Shown: positions 21,559-34,223, counted from the first letter of the stretch. The stretch is DNA of 64,000 nt from Cercospora beticola (GCF_033473495.1 NC_088937.1:2480001-2544000), one strand, 5' to 3'. Numbers and translations are program-made. Notes: a model not told the origin generated them from the letters alone.

Positions 21559-24440
21559 CTATCGACGATCACGTCTCCGATCATCGTCGTAATATCTTCT
21601 GCTGCCGCCAGCGTCTCTGCCATCACGATCTCGCCTCGAATCATATCGGTCTCTGTCGTTGTGCCGCCTATCATCGTACGACCTGTCCCTATCACGACTC
21701 CTGGCTCTAGGTCGCTCCGCATCCCTCTGATTGTCCTTGTCTTCACTCTTCTCGGCCAGTATCTCCGGGGCCGGAGAGGGCGCGCGAACGACACTCTGAA
21801 GCATGTTGGCTGTGTTCTGCCTCGGTGGCCGCGCTTCTCTGGCCGGGGCAGCTGTTCGAGGACTGTCGCGCGCGCCTCTCCTGTCGAAACCATTTCGGTC
21901 GTCCATAACTCGCCGCGTGTCGAAGTCACGTGGTCGCATGCCATCCCTGTCCCTGTCACGATCACGTCGTGCAAAGAAGTCACCATCGCGATCTCGATCT
22001 CTATCCCGAGAGCGGTCGTACGGCAGCGGTACTTCTATCTCCTCTTCGTACTCTTCCCATTCTTCGGTGTAGTATCGATTCACCTCAGTACGCTCTTCGG
22101 TCGCGCGTTGCGGATTTAGCATGAATCGCAATGTGCCGTCCGTTTGCGGTGTGTGCTGAGCTGTGGCGGTATATGCGTTGACTGGTTGAGGTGCCTGGAC
22201 GCCTGGCTGAGGTGGCGACACTGGCGTGGGGTGACCGTTGGCTACACGCAGAGTATTGCTCGTGCCATTCGTATTATCCGGGGAGGGTGGAGGCTGTATC
22301 ACGGTGTATCGCGGCAAGCTCGAATCGGAGCACTCCTTGTTCAGCGCGAGACGTATGCGCAGCAGATCATCGAGAGAGTACTTTGTGCCAAGTACGGTCG
22401 ACGTTGTGTTGTGAGTGTACAGATCCAGACCGTCGAGCAAGGTCTCCATGACTTCTTCGCGGGTTGTGTGCCATTTTCGCAGGTCGAGATTTTGCAAGGA
22501 GTCGCGCACAAGGCATGTATGGTCTTCCGACTTGGCAGCAGTGAAATGCGCAGCCAGCTCGAGACTTGCCAGTGCCAAAGTAGAACTCGTCTGCTTCAAT
22601 GGTGCAAAAGTGCGATGCAGATCTGTCAGAACTGTCCACGCCAGTTGCGAAACCTCCCTCAAGTCTGGACTTTGCGGCAGACTCTTCCCAATCTTGACAA
22701 GCGTGTGGTGTGGTGCCCTGCTCCTAAAGTCGAAACCTCCGCTCTCCAATATCAGACGTTCCATGCCGATGACCATTCTGCTCTGCGCCTCGAACATCGG
22801 GTCGTCTGCGCCGACCTGCTCGTGGGCGTTGGGCTGCTTCATGTTGTACGCAGCCGCCAGGATATCTCTGCTCTTCTTGAGGGTGTCTTCATTCTTGCAG
22901 CTTGTGAGCAGACTCGCAGCCGCTGCATCGACCCACTGATAATCCTCCTTCGGATGAGCCAGACGAAACTTGTGGTAGTATACCACAGCCGTGGTGAAGG
23001 TCTTGACCGGGAGCTGAAGCGCACGGCGGACATTATCCAGCCATGCGACACCCTGCAGTCGAACAGTATCCTCGCGCGCCTCTGCCAGACTCCTCTCCTG
23101 TGCATCCAGACCCTCGGAAGCCAGTCGCTTGTCGATGGCTGCTTGGGTTATGTACGAAGCCGACACGCGAATCGTGGAAGGATGAGGGCCGACGATTTTG
23201 GCTTCACCGTTTGACATGCGCTTGGTCGCTCCCATGATGGCCGTATTCGCAGTGCCCCTTGGCACGGATGCCGTCGTCGATGGCCAGGCTGCCGCAGATG
23301 GAGACGGCCTGCTCAGTAACGCTGCGCGAGCCGGATGAATGAAGTTCGACGCGAACCCCGGAGCCAAGGCCGCGGCGTCTGCCTCCACTTTCACTTTCAC
23401 GCTTCGCTCCATCTCCTCACGACGCGCTACATCGACCTTGCCAGGCTTTCGAGGAGCAAAGGAGAGTGGCAACTCATCCCAGTTGCCGTCCATGAAATCG
23501 TCCAAATGCTGTTGACGTTCACCACGCTCACGCGTGCTCTGTAGAAGCGCGTTCTGCTCCTTGCGCTCCCGGTAGCGCTGCCAATACGTTGGACGACTAG
23601 CCTCCTGCAATACAGGCGAGCATGGACGTTCTGGACGGCCTGTCACTTGTGGGGCAAGCATTTCTCGTGGGCGCAGTTCCTGCAGCTCGGTCGAAGCCTC
23701 GCGTTCCAATGGATCCAATCTCGTCTTCAGTGCATCTGGCTTCGGATCTTCTCTCTTGCTACGATCCTGCTCTGCTCTCATGAGCTGGTATAAGAAAGAT
23801 TGCTCCGCCGCCGACAGTGCTGTGCCAGAGCAGTTCACCGGCAGGTGTCCTTCGGCCCCACAGCGAACGCACAGCGGCTTACCCCATGCGAAGCGGTAGG
23901 TCATGGCTCCATTGATGAACTCGTTCGAGGATTGCGCTGGGTCGAAGTGCTGGTCTACTTCCTTAACTGGTGCCCTTGGGCGATAGCTGTCGAGCCCGCG
24001 CGGCACAGTTTCAAACGGTGACGATGAAGAGGAGGGGTACTCTGTCGTGTGCACGGCGCTGCGCATGCCTTCCCCTGGTGCCCGGAAGCGATAGTCCTAC
24101 AAATATCGTGAGCTCGCGGAGCTTCCCTGGAGTCATGGCATCGACCTACCTCACGCGCCGCAGACAGCTCCCTTGGGTCGGGTGGCAGGAAAGCCTCGCG
24201 AGATTCCGTGTCACTGCCATCGATTGGCACTGCACCTTCATTAACTCTCCCCGGCCATCGATCTCTTCCCGAATGCTCGGTCTCCCTCCATAAGCTTTTG
24301 CTCTCGTCGTGTGCGTCCCACAGCCATCTTAGCTCTTCCTCCGAGGGGTGTCGCAGAGGACAGTTGCTGTTCTTGCACTTTGTCCGAGGAAGCGCGTGCC
24401 GCTTGCAAATGCCGTATCGTTCCCACGGCACGAAGACCAT
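21559..24440 (-). CDS. CCCH plus zinc-knuckle protein with RD-rich tail
   Basis: Exons 24440-24150 and 24096-21559 are joined by a 53-nt intron (24097-24149), giving 942 aa. Near the N-terminus is C12-x9-C22-x4-C27-x3-H31, a CCCH-type finger. A CCHC zinc knuckle follows at C173-x2-C176-x4-H181-x4-C186. The middle is mainly helical with no domain I can name. The C-terminal region is highly charged with many alternating Arg-Asp dipeptides, as in some RNA-processing factors. Two RNA-type zinc modules plus an RD tail suggest an RNA-binding role, which is inference. An upstream in-frame Met at 24581 would add 47 residues. It is divergent from the coiled-coil gene at 25401. Long antisense frames over this gene reflect its biased composition. 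Confidence 0.82.
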
Positions 24441-25400
24441 GGTGCTATTTGCAGATTGTTGCGCGTAGATGCCAGGCAGAAGTGGTTGCTGCTGTTCGTC
24501 TGTCACGCTGTTGTTGCGAGTCGAGTGCTGATGTGACCAAACTTGAGTTCTGAATGACGGCCTGGCTTCGACCTGCTCCATTCACCTAAACCGAGACTTA
24601 ACTTCATCTAACCAACCACATGCGAGCAGACGAAAGCGCACTCGGCGCAGCGGTGTCCTTCCGACGTTGTTTTGACATCAAACGAACGCGATGCGCTAAC
24701 TGTTTGTTGCGCACATTCCCTTTTCGAATCTCGGCTTAGTGCAGGAGCTTCAAACCCACGCCGATGCAGCAGCCAGCATCGGATCGAAGTTTCTTCTGCC
24801 TATGCGTCTAGCGACATGAGACAAAGATGGGCCCGCCCATACCGCAACACATCCAGATGCATCAGGAGGACGAGTCCCCAATCACAATTGCAAGCTATCG
24901 AATTTCCTCGCGCAGGTGCTCTACTCGCGTTTCTTTCACCCTCGGAACGCTCTAAGTCAACAAACAGCCATTCCGCAAGCAACGACGTCCCCGAGCCTGC
25001 CAAATCCAAGGGTGGAAGGTGCACGACTGCAGTGACACCTTGACGCACAGAATGCATGCAGCCGATGCACGAGATCCCTCGCACACAGCAAACGGAAACC
25101 TGGGAACTTTAGTATCGTGTGTCTCACCATGCTGGCCTGAACATGAGGCTTTGCAATGAGACATTGAGGAAAACGATGCGTCAGGTATGAACCAGAAGCA
25201 TCGCTTTCTTTGATGCACGAGGTGAAAATCGAGATTTCCTATGTTCTCCGAAAAGCTCACGAGAGCATTCTAGCCGGGAGACTTCTTTTCACTTCCGCGC
25301 TTTGCTACAAATGGTGACTTCAGCTCAGCCTCAGCCAACTGATTGATTCTTCTGCCAGCCCCGATCTCGCATCACTTACACTCACTATCAAACACGAGAC
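24441..25400. promoter_or_regulatory. divergent promoter region
   Basis: Spacer of 960 bp between divergent genes. No supported gene; small frames (24672-25043 plus, 24800-25260 minus) overlap one another. No specific motif recognised. Confidence 0.4.
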
Positions 25401-26807
25401 ATGTCCTACTCACAGCAGTTCCAAAGTAGGCTATTGCAACAACTCAACGATACGAACTCGAGAAATCTTGAGCTTCAGTCCTTGCTCGCGCAGAAAGATG
25501 ATCAGCTTGCGACACTCACTGCTCGCGCTGGACCCGGTGCTGGATCAAACGCTGGCGGCAACCAAAACACTATAAATCAGCTTCGTCGTACCAATGCCGA
25601 CACACTGGCGCAGCTGCGTCGTGCAGAAGAAACTGCCACAGCTGCCGAGGCACAAGTCAAGAGCAACCTGTCCAGATTCCAAAAGATCGAGGCAGACTTG
25701 CGACAACAGATTGGTCAGCTCCAACGAGACCTTCGCCAACGTGATCAGCAGCTCAAAGATCGTGGCAGCGCTCACTCCGACCCTCGAAAGGGAGCGCACT
25801 GGACAGCATCTACAGGCGTGGCGCCTCGAGCTGAACTTGATTCTGCCAAAGCCGAAGTGAAGAGGCTAAGAAATGCACTCGGTTCCTTACAACGGCAGTT
25901 TGAAAGGGAGAAGAGGGAAGCAAGCCAGCATCGAGATCTTCCAGCTGCCAATCCGGAGAAATTGCGACAGATTGAAGACCAAGATGATGAGGAAACAGTG
26001 CTGAAGTGAGTTACTCCAGGTTGTGTCTTGCATGTGGTCTAATGCTGACTCCCACATAGCTTGAAGCAAGAGCCTGGTACCGAGCTGCCTGCTCCACCGA
26101 TTGGCAACTTCACATACAAAGACACGAACAAGACAGAATCCTCGAAGGCCTCCAATCCTTCTGTAGCGCCGCCGCAAGTCCTGCCAATACAGACCCGCAA
26201 GCGGATGCGAAGCGGGCATGCCAGCGATGAACCAGGTCCATCTGCATTGAAGAAAGCTCGAGTCGAGCGAAAAGACTCGGACTCTGGTGAAAGCGAAGAA
26301 GAGATCGACGGTGACGCAGACTTTTGTCTTGACGGCGCAGCACCTCCTGCAAAGCAAGCAATAACGAATCGAATCGACATCAAAGATCTTCAAGAACGTT
26401 TCGAATTCCAGGCCGTGACACAGCATTATCCGACCGGAGACATCGATGCCTTTCATTCCAAGGAAGACCTCAGCGACGAGTGCGAGGAACTGTGGGCTCG
26501 CATCAAGAAGCAAGTCGATGAATGGGAAGAAGCGAAGGGCGAGGACTGGAGTTTCGAGTTTCAGAAGCCAGGCTACAAGTTGGTCAACCCGCCATGCATT
26601 ACGACAAAGTTGAAGGGTAAGGGAGGAAAGTCGCAGTGGCGACCTGGATGTGAGGGCAAATTCACTTGTCGGAAGTGTGTCGAGGAGGAGAGACCGTGCT
26701 TTACTTGGAATGGGGAGGAGTTCTGGTTGCTGCCACTGCATGAGCAGGATAGGAAGTGGCCTGTTGAGGAAGGGAGCGAGATTCGATACTGGTTGAATGT
26801 TGAGTGA
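25401..26807 (+). CDS. coiled-coil protein with cysteine-containing C-terminal domain
   Basis: Exons 25401-26005 and 26060-26807 are joined by a 54-nt intron (GTGAGT, GCTGAC, CATAG), giving 450 aa. Residues about 10-190 are Gln/Arg/Leu-rich heptads (LRQQIGQLQRDLRQRDQQL), a long coiled coil. A Ser/Glu/Asp-rich linker with basic NLS-like stretches (RKRMRSGH, KKARVERK) follows. The C-terminal 150 residues form a Trp-rich region ending in CEGKFTCRKCVEEERPC, whose spacing suggests a small metal-binding or disulfide motif, then FTWNGEEFWLLPLHEQDR. No family recognised. Architecture is that of a nuclear scaffold or chromatin protein; function unknown. Confidence 0.78.
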
Positions 26808-28219
26808 CGGAGCTGGATCTGACAAGTTATTGAGTATCTTGAAGCGGTGAAGTTTGTATTGGGGATAAATAACCCTGAATTACTTGGAACTTCAGCAGGA
26901 CAGTAAGTTAGAGTATCATTTGGTGCTGGATGAACGTCGCAACTCGCATCTCCTATCAAATTTCGGCTCCCAGCTCAAGCCCGATTTCTCATGTGAGGTT
27001 GGAGCTGAGCCAAGTCTCCGTGAGGGAGTCCTTGCGCTCTGGGGAATCAGACTAGTTAGGGCGTCGGCACTCCACACAGCGAAAACGCCGGCGACCAGTG
27101 GCGTGGTGACGTTGGAGCGCTGAGAAATCTGGGGAGTCGATCATTTTTTTTCAGTGAACAGTACAGCACATAGTACAGTAAGTGGCAAGCAGAAGGCACA
27201 TTGACGTTGAGCAGCCGTGGCCAGGCAGTCTCAAAATTCCGAGGCAGAATGTCCCTCTGGTCGCTGGTGACGGGGCATAGAAGTGGAAATGTGAGTAAGC
27301 CACAGTGCCGCAGTACAAAGACGACAGTGGCACAGGGAGAATGGCGGAAGCAGCGGTGAAGATACGGGATCGGATGTGGGCAGGAGTGTTGAGAGTAGCT
27401 GCACCCCAGAAGTCAGATTCGGATGCGCTGAGAGGCGATGCGCTCCAGACACGGCGTCGTGCAGTAGGCGTCCAACTTTGGGCACGCGGTAAAGGGCGGT
27501 CTACCATTCGATGCTGCCTTTTTCGCTGGTACCCGCGCCCCGAAGAATACCGCGGTAGGATGGGGAGTAGCAAGCCTTTCAGAGCGCCGCTCCATTTCTG
27601 TTGTTACAATGAGAGTACATGTCCCAGGGTTGCTATGGTAGCAGGTGGATTTCTCGGATTTGCAGGTCCTGGAGCTCGTATGTAATGAGAATGATTTGTA
27701 GAGGAGCACAGTAGTTCGCAGCTGTCCTTGATTGTGCAGAGCCGAGAATAGCTCTGTACAGCAGCGTCCAGGAGAGCAAAAAGGGCGGTTGTGTTCGTTG
27801 CTGGAGGCCACGCTCAACCAACGACAGTGACGCAGGGCTCGGCACGTCGGCCAATTGGAGGGGCGGCAAAAGTTGGTTGCCACCAAAAAATTTGAGAGAT
27901 CTGAAAGCTGACGGGGAGCGACTCGAAACGCTCAGCTGAGGGCTTGAAAAGACACGACACGCCCCGGAGTCTGACACAGCCTCGATATTTGTTCTCTCCT
28001 CCGCCATCGCCGCTCTTTTCACCCACCACCGCCGACTTCTCCGCCGCAAAGCGAGCAGCGGACAGACCCTGAAGCGTTTCAACAGAATCCGCGCACTAAG
28101 GAGAGCGATAAGCGGACGGGCCACTTGGCGCGAAGCGCCCCTCGCATACAAAAAGTTCAAATTTCTTGCGCACTTTTCCACACCCACCCACCACTCTCTT
28201 TCCCTTTACCACCACAATC
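26808..28219. promoter_or_regulatory. intergenic; upstream region of eEF3
   Basis: 1.4 kb without a supported gene. The last 60 bp before the ATG at 28220 are rich in C and T with CCACCC runs, typical of a strongly expressed fungal gene's 5' UTR. Minus-strand frames at 27151-28187 have no support. Confidence 0.5.
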
Positions 28220-31200
28220 ATGTCTCAGGCGGCAAAGGAGAACGCCGGCAGCGTGCAGGTGCTTGAGCAGCTGCTCAACAAGCTCTCTGTCTCCAAGACC
28301 GCAGACGAGGCCAAGGGCGCCTCGCAGGAGATTGCCACGTTCATTAATGGCGACATCCAGGAGGCCGACGCGCCCACCAAGGCCGTCGACAGCCTCAAGA
28401 AGATGCTGAACAACAAGAAGGATGCCAACGCCCGACAAAACGCCTGCGAGGCCATCGCCACTATTGCGAAGCACGGCGAGGTTTCGGCCGTTGTCGAGCC
28501 ATACCTCGTCCAGCTCCACCCCGCCGTCCTCGCCGCCGTGGGCGACAAGATGGCCGCCGTCAAGGTCGCCGCGCAAGACGCCGCCCTCGCCATCACCAAG
28601 GCCGTCAACGCCAACGCCGTCAAGCTCCTCATTCCCAACTTCATCAACTCGATCCGAACTGCCCAAAAGTGGCCCGAAAAGATGACCGACCTCGAGTGCA
28701 TCGAGGCCCTCACCGAGAGCGCCCCTGCACAGGCCGCATACCGCGTCCCAGAGCTCATTCCAATTGTCTCTGAGGCCATGTGGGACACCAAGCCAGAAGT
28801 CAAGAAGAAGGCATACGGTACAATGGAGAAGGTCTGCGCGCTCATTGTCAACAAGGATATCGAGCGCTTCATTCCTGAGCTCATCAAGTGTATCTCCAAG
28901 CCAGAGAACGTCCCAGAGACGATTCACTTGCTCGGTGCCACCACTTTCGTCACCGATGTCCACGAGCCAACCCTCGCCATCATGGTGCCTCTGCTCGAGC
29001 GTGGTCTCAAGGAGCGTGAGACTGCCATCAAGCGTAAATCCGCTGTCATCATTGACAACATGTGCAAGCTCGTCGAGGACCCCAACATTGTGGCCTCTTT
29101 CTTGCCAAAGCTGATGCCACAATTGAACCACAACCACGACAACATGGCCGATCCTGAGGCCCGTGAGAAGACGAAGCAGGCTCTTGATACCCTCATTCGT
29201 GTCGGTAACGTCAAGGACGGCAAGATTCCAGAAGTCTCCCACGACTCTGACGTCGAGACTGTCCTCGCCAAGCTCAAGGACGTTCTCAGCTACAAGCACA
29301 AGGATGTTGCTGAGAAGTTCGCCCCAGTCGTCGAGTTCATCGCCGCCATTGGTGGTCAACTCATCGACGAGAAGGAGACTGAATCCGTTGCCTGGTCAAC
29401 ACAGCTGCTACCATACACCAGCGCCATTGTTGGCGACGACGCTGCAGACATCGTCGAGCAGCTCCGCAAGCGCTCGCTTCCAGGCGCTCTTGCCGAGGAC
29501 GAGGTTGAGCCAGATGAGGAGGAGGGCGTTGATCTCTGTAACTGCACATTCAACTTGGCCTACGGTGCCAAGATTCTTCTCAACCAGACATCTCTTCGCC
29601 TCAAGAAGGGCCAGCGATACGGTCTTCTCGGACCCAACGGTTCTGGAAAGACCACCCTCATGCGTGCCATCAACAACGAGCAGGTCGAGGGTTTCCCTAA
29701 GCAGAGCGAGGTCAAGACTGTCTACGTCGAGCACGATTTGGACTCTGACGACACTGAGATGACTGTCATCGAGTGGACCATGAAGAAGCTGAAGGAGGCC
29801 AGCATTGATATCCCAGAGGACGAGGTCCGCAAGACTTTGGACGAGTTCGGCTTCGTGCCTGAGCAGGTCAACGGTGTCATCACTGCGCTCTCCGGTGGTT
29901 GGAAGATGAAGCTTGCGCTCGCGCGTGCTGTCTTCTCCAAGCCTGACATTCTCCTGCTCGATGAGCCCACCAACCACTTGGACGTGAAGAACGTCAAGTG
30001 GCTCGAAGACTACCTGACAACCTCTCCTTGCACATCGATCATCATCTCCCACGACAGCAAGTTCCTTGACAACGTCATCCAGCACGTCATCCACTACGAG
30101 CGCTTCAAGCTGAAGCGTTACCGTGGCAAGCTCAGCGAGTTCGTCAAGCGTGTCCCATCGGCCAAGTCTTACTACGAGCTCGGTGCATCCGAGATGGAGT
30201 TCAAGTTCCCAGAGCCAGGTTTCCTCGAGGGTGTCAAGACCAAGGCCAAGGCCATCGTTCGTGTCAGCAACATGTCCTTCCAATACCCAGGCACACCAAA
30301 GCCACAGATCCAGGACATCACCTTCCAGTGTTCGCTCGGCTCTCGTATTGCCGTCATCGGTCCAAACGGTGCTGGCAAGTCTACTCTTGTCAACGTCCTG
30401 ACTGGTGAACTCATCCCCACCAGCGGTGATGTCTACCAGCACGAGAACATCCGTATCGCCTACATCAAGCAGCACGCTTTCGCCCACATCGATCACCACC
30501 TCGACAAGACTCCATCTGAGTACATTCAATGGCGTTTCCAGACTGGTGAGGATCGTGAGACTATGGACCGTGCCAACAAGATCGTCACCGAGGACGACGA
30601 GAAGGCCATGGACAAGATCTACAGAATCGAAGGCTCGCAGCGTCGTGTCATTGGTGTCCACTCGCGAAGAAAGTTCAAGAACTCCTACGAGTACGAGTGT
30701 TCTTTCGCTCTTGGTGACAACGTCGGCATGAAGAACGAGAAGTGGACTCCTATGATGACTGCTGACAACGCCTGGATCCCACGTAACGAGCTCATCCAAT
30801 CTCACCAGAAGATGGTTGCTGAGGTCGATCAGAAGGAGGCTCTTGCCAGCGGTCAGTTCCGTCCTCTGGTCCGCAAGGAGATTGAGGCTCACTGCACCAA
30901 CTTCGGTCTCGATGCTGAGCTCGTGTCCCACTCGCGTATGCGTGGTCTCTCTGGTGGTCAACGTGTCAAGGTCGTGCTCGCCGCCTGCTCATGGCAGCGT
31001 CCTCACTTGATTGTTCTTGACGAGCCAACCAACTACCTCGACCGTGACTCTCTCGGTGCCCTGTCCAAGGCCATCAAGTCCTTCGAGGGTGGTGTGATCA
31101 TCATTACCCACTCTGCCGAGTTCACCAAGGATCTCACTGAGGAAGTCTGGGCTGTCATGGACGGTCGCATGACTCCATCCGGTCACAACTGGGTGCAAGG

Positions 31201-31393
31201 TCAAGGTGCCGGTCCTCGGTTGGCCCAGGGTGGCGATGACGAGGAGGAGAAGTTCGACGCCATGGGTAACAAGATCGAGAACACCAAGAAGGCCAAGAAG
31301 CTCACTGCCTCGGAGCTTCGCAAGAAGAAGAAGGACCGTATGGCTCGCCGCAAGCGTGGTGAGGAGGTCTTCTCTGACGAGGATGACTTCTAA
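28220..31393 (+). CDS. TEF3: translation elongation factor 3 (eEF3)
   Basis: Fungus-specific ribosome-bound ATPase that helps release deacylated tRNA from the E site and aids translocation. Intronless, 1057 aa, full length. HEAT repeats cover about residues 1-320, followed by a four-helix region. ABC domain 1 has Walker [10 protein letters not shown] at about 471, signature [14 protein letters not shown] and Walker [16 protein letters not shown] domain 2 has Walker [10 protein letters not shown] at about 714, signature [12 protein letters not shown] and Walker [13 protein letters not shown], and is split by the chromodomain-like insert typical of eEF3. The C-terminal tail is Lys/Arg-rich, as expected for ribosome contact. 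Strong third-position C bias fits high expression and explains long antisense open frames. The frame stays open 54 bp upstream, but the Met at 28220 matches the family start. Confidence 0.98.
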   Translation: MSQAAKENAGSVQVLEQLLNKLSVSKTADEAKGASQEIATFINGDIQEADAPTKAVDSLKKMLNNKKDANARQNACEAIATIAKHGEVSAVVEPYLVQLHPAVLAAVGDKMAAVKVAAQDAALAITKAVNANAVKLLIPNFINSIRTAQKWPEKMTDLECIEALTESAPAQAAYRVPELIPIVSEAMWDTKPEVKKKAYGTMEKVCALIVNKDIERFIPELIKCISKPENVPETIHLLGATTFVTDVHEPTLAIMVPLLERGLKERETAIKRKSAVIIDNMCKLVEDPNIVASFLPKLMPQLNHNHDNMADPEAREKTKQALDTLIRVGNVKDGKIPEVSHDSDVETVLAKLKDVLSYKHKDVAEKFAPVVEFIAAIGGQLIDEKETESVAWSTQLLPYTSAIVGDDAADIVEQLRKRSLPGALAEDEVEPDEEEGVDLCNCTFNLAYGAKILLNQTSLRLKKGQRYGLLGPNGSGKTTLMRAINNEQVEGFPKQSEVKTVYVEHDLDSDDTEMTVIEWTMKKLKEASIDIPEDEVRKTLDEFGFVPEQVNGVITALSGGWKMKLALARAVFSKPDILLLDEPTNHLDVKNVKWLEDYLTTSPCTSIIISHDSKFLDNVIQHVIHYERFKLKRYRGKLSEFVKRVPSAKSYYELGASEMEFKFPEPGFLEGVKTKAKAIVRVSNMSFQYPGTPKPQIQDITFQCSLGSRIAVIGPNGAGKSTLVNVLTGELIPTSGDVYQHENIRIAYIKQHAFAHIDHHLDKTPSEYIQWRFQTGEDRETMDRANKIVTEDDEKAMDKIYRIEGSQRRVIGVHSRRKFKNSYEYECSFALGDNVGMKNEKWTPMMTADNAWIPRNELIQSHQKMVAEVDQKEALASGQFRPLVRKEIEAHCTNFGLDAELVSHSRMRGLSGGQRVKVVLAACSWQRPHLIVLDEPTNYLDRDSLGALSKAIKSFEGGVIIITHSAEFTKDLTEEVWAVMDGRMTPSGHNWVQGQGAGPRLAQGGDDEEEKFDAMGNKIENTKKAKKLTASELRKKKKDRMARRKRGEEVFSDEDDF

Positions 31394-32382
31394 GCTACAT
31401 GTTGTGCCTGCTCATGTGGTGTCTTTTTGCAAGCGACGAATAGCATGGAGAAAGGCGTTCAGGGGTGTATTTGGATTGGCGTGAGCCTGGTTGACGATGA
31501 CGGAAAAAGCAAGATTCCCTATGACATGAGAGGTTCTAGACGATTAGAGTGCTACTAGATAGAAAGAGTTCTCTCGAAGCATTATTGGTTCAACTTCAAC
31601 GATGTTTCATTGCTCAATGTATTTCCGTCCAAGTCCGTCCTCTAGGATCATGTGGTCTCGAATGAATGAGACAACGACCCAGCTGGTGTCATTAGCAGGG
31701 GTGCTGTCTGGATGTCTGGAACCGAAGGTAAATGCCTCGCGAAAGCTGACGATGAGCACGAGGCAGCTCATGAGCTTCCCCTATCCAGACTTGGAAAGCC
31801 TACGGAGGTACTCCGAAGTGAACACAAGCACTGCCCTGTGCTTACCATAACTCTACGGCAGAGACGACTACCACTACTAGTTAGTGCCTGGATGGCAGTC
31901 GTGATATCACTCGTGAGGCATTTGATCACTAGGGCAGCATGTCCTTGCAGATATCCTCGAACACAACATTGACCACGAGTACAAGCGAGCTTTCTTTGGC
32001 GTTTAAAAGAGGACCATGATAATTTTCATAATTCATTCATTACACATTCTTCTACGGATACAATCTTGTCTCGACACGTCTTGTCCGCATGTTCCGCTAG
32101 TTAGCTTTTTTCTGGCGTCGGAACCTTTCTGTCTCATTCCCATGGCTGCATTTATTCAAAGTTCAACTTTCCACACAATCTCCCTCCCCTCTCATTCTTT
32201 CCCCTCATCGCCAACTTGCTGCGCAAATATCCTGTCCCCAACCTAAAGCGTCCAACGGAACGAGTCACTCGAGCGCTCGATGCGGCCGTGCAGCTTGTAA
32301 TCATACTCTCGTCGTCTTCTACGTCCTATACAGATAGTCAGCCCACAAAACTCAACCCCCTTACAAAACCTCACTCCTCGGA
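31394..32382. other. intergenic downstream of eEF3
   Basis: About 1 kb holding the eEF3 3' UTR and the 3' flank of the small convergent gene. No supported coding region or RNA gene. Confidence 0.5.
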
Positions 32383-32685
32383 TCAAATCTTCTTACCTTC
32401 CTCATCTTTCCCCAGACAACCTAGAACCTCAATCGGAGTCCAAGTACACTTGCAGATCGGGCAGCTGATACGTCCTGGCGACTTGACTTCGATTTGTTCT
32501 TCCAATTTGCGGGCGAGACATTCTTTGCAGATGACGAGGTCCTTGAAGGGGTTTTCTCTGCTGAGATGCTCGCGGCATTTGCGTGGGATGCGAGCGCAGG
32601 GGAAGCGACGGAAGGGTTGCCAGGTTTTGCAGATGTCGCATTTGAGTGGTTGTGGTTCTTCTTTCTTCTTGAGTCCGAAGAACAT
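32383..32685 (-). CDS. small RING-like zinc-finger protein
   Basis: Single exon of 100 aa. Paired cysteines occur in the order C-x2-C (KCDICKTW), Cys, C-x2-H (KCREH), C-x2-C (VICKECLA) and C-x2-C (SCPICKCTW), enough for a two-zinc RING-like fold although spacing is not canonical. No membrane segment and no signal peptide. The N-terminus FGLKKKEEPQPL is basic. Function unknown; a ubiquitin-related role would be inference. Confidence 0.65.
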   Translation of the reverse strand: MFFGLKKKEEPQPLKCDICKTWQPFRRFPCARIPRKCREHLSRENPFKDLVICKECLARKLEEQIEVKSPGRISCPICKCTWTPIEVLGCLGKDEEGKKI

Positions 32686-33075
32686 GTTGGCGTGTTGCTG
32701 TGGTGGTGATTCGTGCGGTTGTCGAGCTTTTTATGTTGTCTTGGAGGTCTTGTAGAAGTCGTGATCTGTAGCTCGAGGGCGTGGATGTCAGTAGTATATA
32801 TAGTCGGAAAGCGATCTTGAGGACCGTGACCGGATTCACTGGGTGAATGCGTCTGGAATTATGGTAAAGCCCCACTTTTGGCATGTGGCCTCGAGAGAAA
32901 ACCCATATTGTGGTTCTTGGTAACAGCCCCCAAAGCTAGATTTTTTTCCACATCGGTCGCCAGTCGAGCCCAGCACGATATCTCAAAAAGGAACACCATC
33001 GTGTAGCCTTGAAATGTCAACATAAATCCCAACTCACCGCCGTTCATCTTGCGACCGGAGCATCGATCTACCACC

Positions 33076-33723
33076 ATGTGCAAAACCCAGACCTGGCAGT
33101 ACCTCTGCGGCTGCTTTTCCGACCACCGCCTGAGCACCTGCCGCGGATCCTACACACTGAACGGACACGCCTCGTGCCTGGGACGTTCATACCTCCCCTC
33201 AATCCTAGCCCCAATACTCTGCGCCAGTTGCCTGAAAATCGGAGTCCTGAGAACCTTGGACAGAAGCCGCAGCAAAGAGGTCAACGAGGCTCGCGATAAA
33301 GGCGAAAGGATCAATCCGATCTATCGACATTACGCCAAGCTCAGAGCGCAAGTCTATGAAGCGATGCCGCTCCATTCTCTCACTGTTCGCCGACCGAGAC
33401 CAGAATCGACTTGGACGCCGCATCGACCGAGTCCGTTGCAGAAAGAGTTGAAGAGAAGGGATTTGTATGATCAATACATGGAAGGATGGGGATTTGATGA
33501 TACGATTCGCGGGTCGGGGTGTGAGTCCGGTTCTGACACGGATCTCGAATGGTTGGAGTTCATGGATAGCTCGATGGCGCCAGCTGAAGAGAACCGAGGC
33601 TCGTCTTCTGAAGAGGACCAGATGGATATTTCGGAGACGACGGAGTCCATGGAGGGCATCGAAGAATATCCGCAGTGCATTGATCCCGCTCTGCTTGCTC
33701 TGGACCGAGCGCCAGAGCGTTGA
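33076..33723 (+). CDS. hypothetical protein with Cys-rich N-terminus and acidic C-terminus
   Basis: Single exon of 215 aa from the ATG at 33076; a Met at 33049 would add nine residues. The N-terminal 60 residues carry many cysteines (MCKTQTWQYLCGC, CRGSYTLNGHASCLG, LCASCLKIG), suggesting a metal-binding module. The middle is basic (RHYAKLRAQVYEAMP, PSPLQKELKRRDLY). The C-terminus is Ser/Glu/Asp-rich. No secretion signal. I do not recognise the family. It is the last gene before the transposon block, about 0.3 kb away. Confidence 0.65.
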   Translation: MCKTQTWQYLCGCFSDHRLSTCRGSYTLNGHASCLGRSYLPSILAPILCASCLKIGVLRTLDRSRSKEVNEARDKGERINPIYRHYAKLRAQVYEAMPLHSLTVRRPRPESTWTPHRPSPLQKELKRRDLYDQYMEGWGFDDTIRGSGCESGSDTDLEWLEFMDSSMAPAEENRGSSSEEDQMDISETTESMEGIEEYPQCIDPALLALDRAPER

Positions 33724-34019
33724 AGAGTTATCTTGTGGCGCTCTTGCACGAGTGGGATGTGGACTTCAGCACGACCGTCGAGGTCATGGCGTCGTATGGA
33801 TGAACTGTGTTCGGCCTTGTGTACTCGACAGCTGGTGGTTGTTCAAGTTAGAAAGGGAGTCGGCTGTGGTGGGAAGGAAGGTGGCCATTGGAAAGTCTGC
33901 CGAGGCTAGGCCAAGCCAGGAGTGATTCTGTCTGTAAGCAGAAAGAGCAGGATGAGGCAAGTGCACTCGCTGGGCAAAGTGACGATGCGACACAGTGAGT
34001 GAGCAAAGCAGGCTAGACA
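33724..34019. other. intergenic flank of transposon block
   Basis: Unique, non-RIPped sequence. No gene supported. Confidence 0.5.
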
Positions 34020-34024
34020 TTATG
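34020..34024. repeat. target-site duplication TTATG of element A, left
   Basis: TTATG directly before the left LTR and directly after the right LTR (53840-53844). The four bases before it (GACA) also equal the LTR end, so a 9-bp match GACATTATG is seen. Confidence 0.85.
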
Positions 34025-34223
34025 TGTGGGTAGGCTCCTCTGCAGAGGGTATTCAGTCAGGTGACAAAACGGTGGTATAGTAAAGATTTATTTTCTATTT
34101 AATAGAAGGTAGCGAACGAGCGGGCTCTATATACTACTGCCTCGGAACGGAACGTCTATATTCCGGTAGTTAGAGCTTAAGCCGGTTTATACGAGATAGC
34201 TACTATACTATACTAAACCGATA
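34025..34223. repeat. element A left LTR (199 bp)
   Basis: It aligns without gaps to 53641-53839. The first roughly 55 bp are unmutated (TGTGGGTAGGC), while the rest shows C-to-T and G-to-A changes, ending GATA where the other copy has GACA. Confidence 0.93.

Noticed and set aside
22144..23214. 356-codon plus-strand frame opposite the zinc-knuckle gene
   Set aside because: Antisense shadow; composition mirrors the real gene and no domain is visible.
28157..30961. Long minus-strand open frames (400 and 517 codons) opposite eEF3
   Set aside because: Shadows caused by the strong codon bias of eEF3; no domains and no independent starts.
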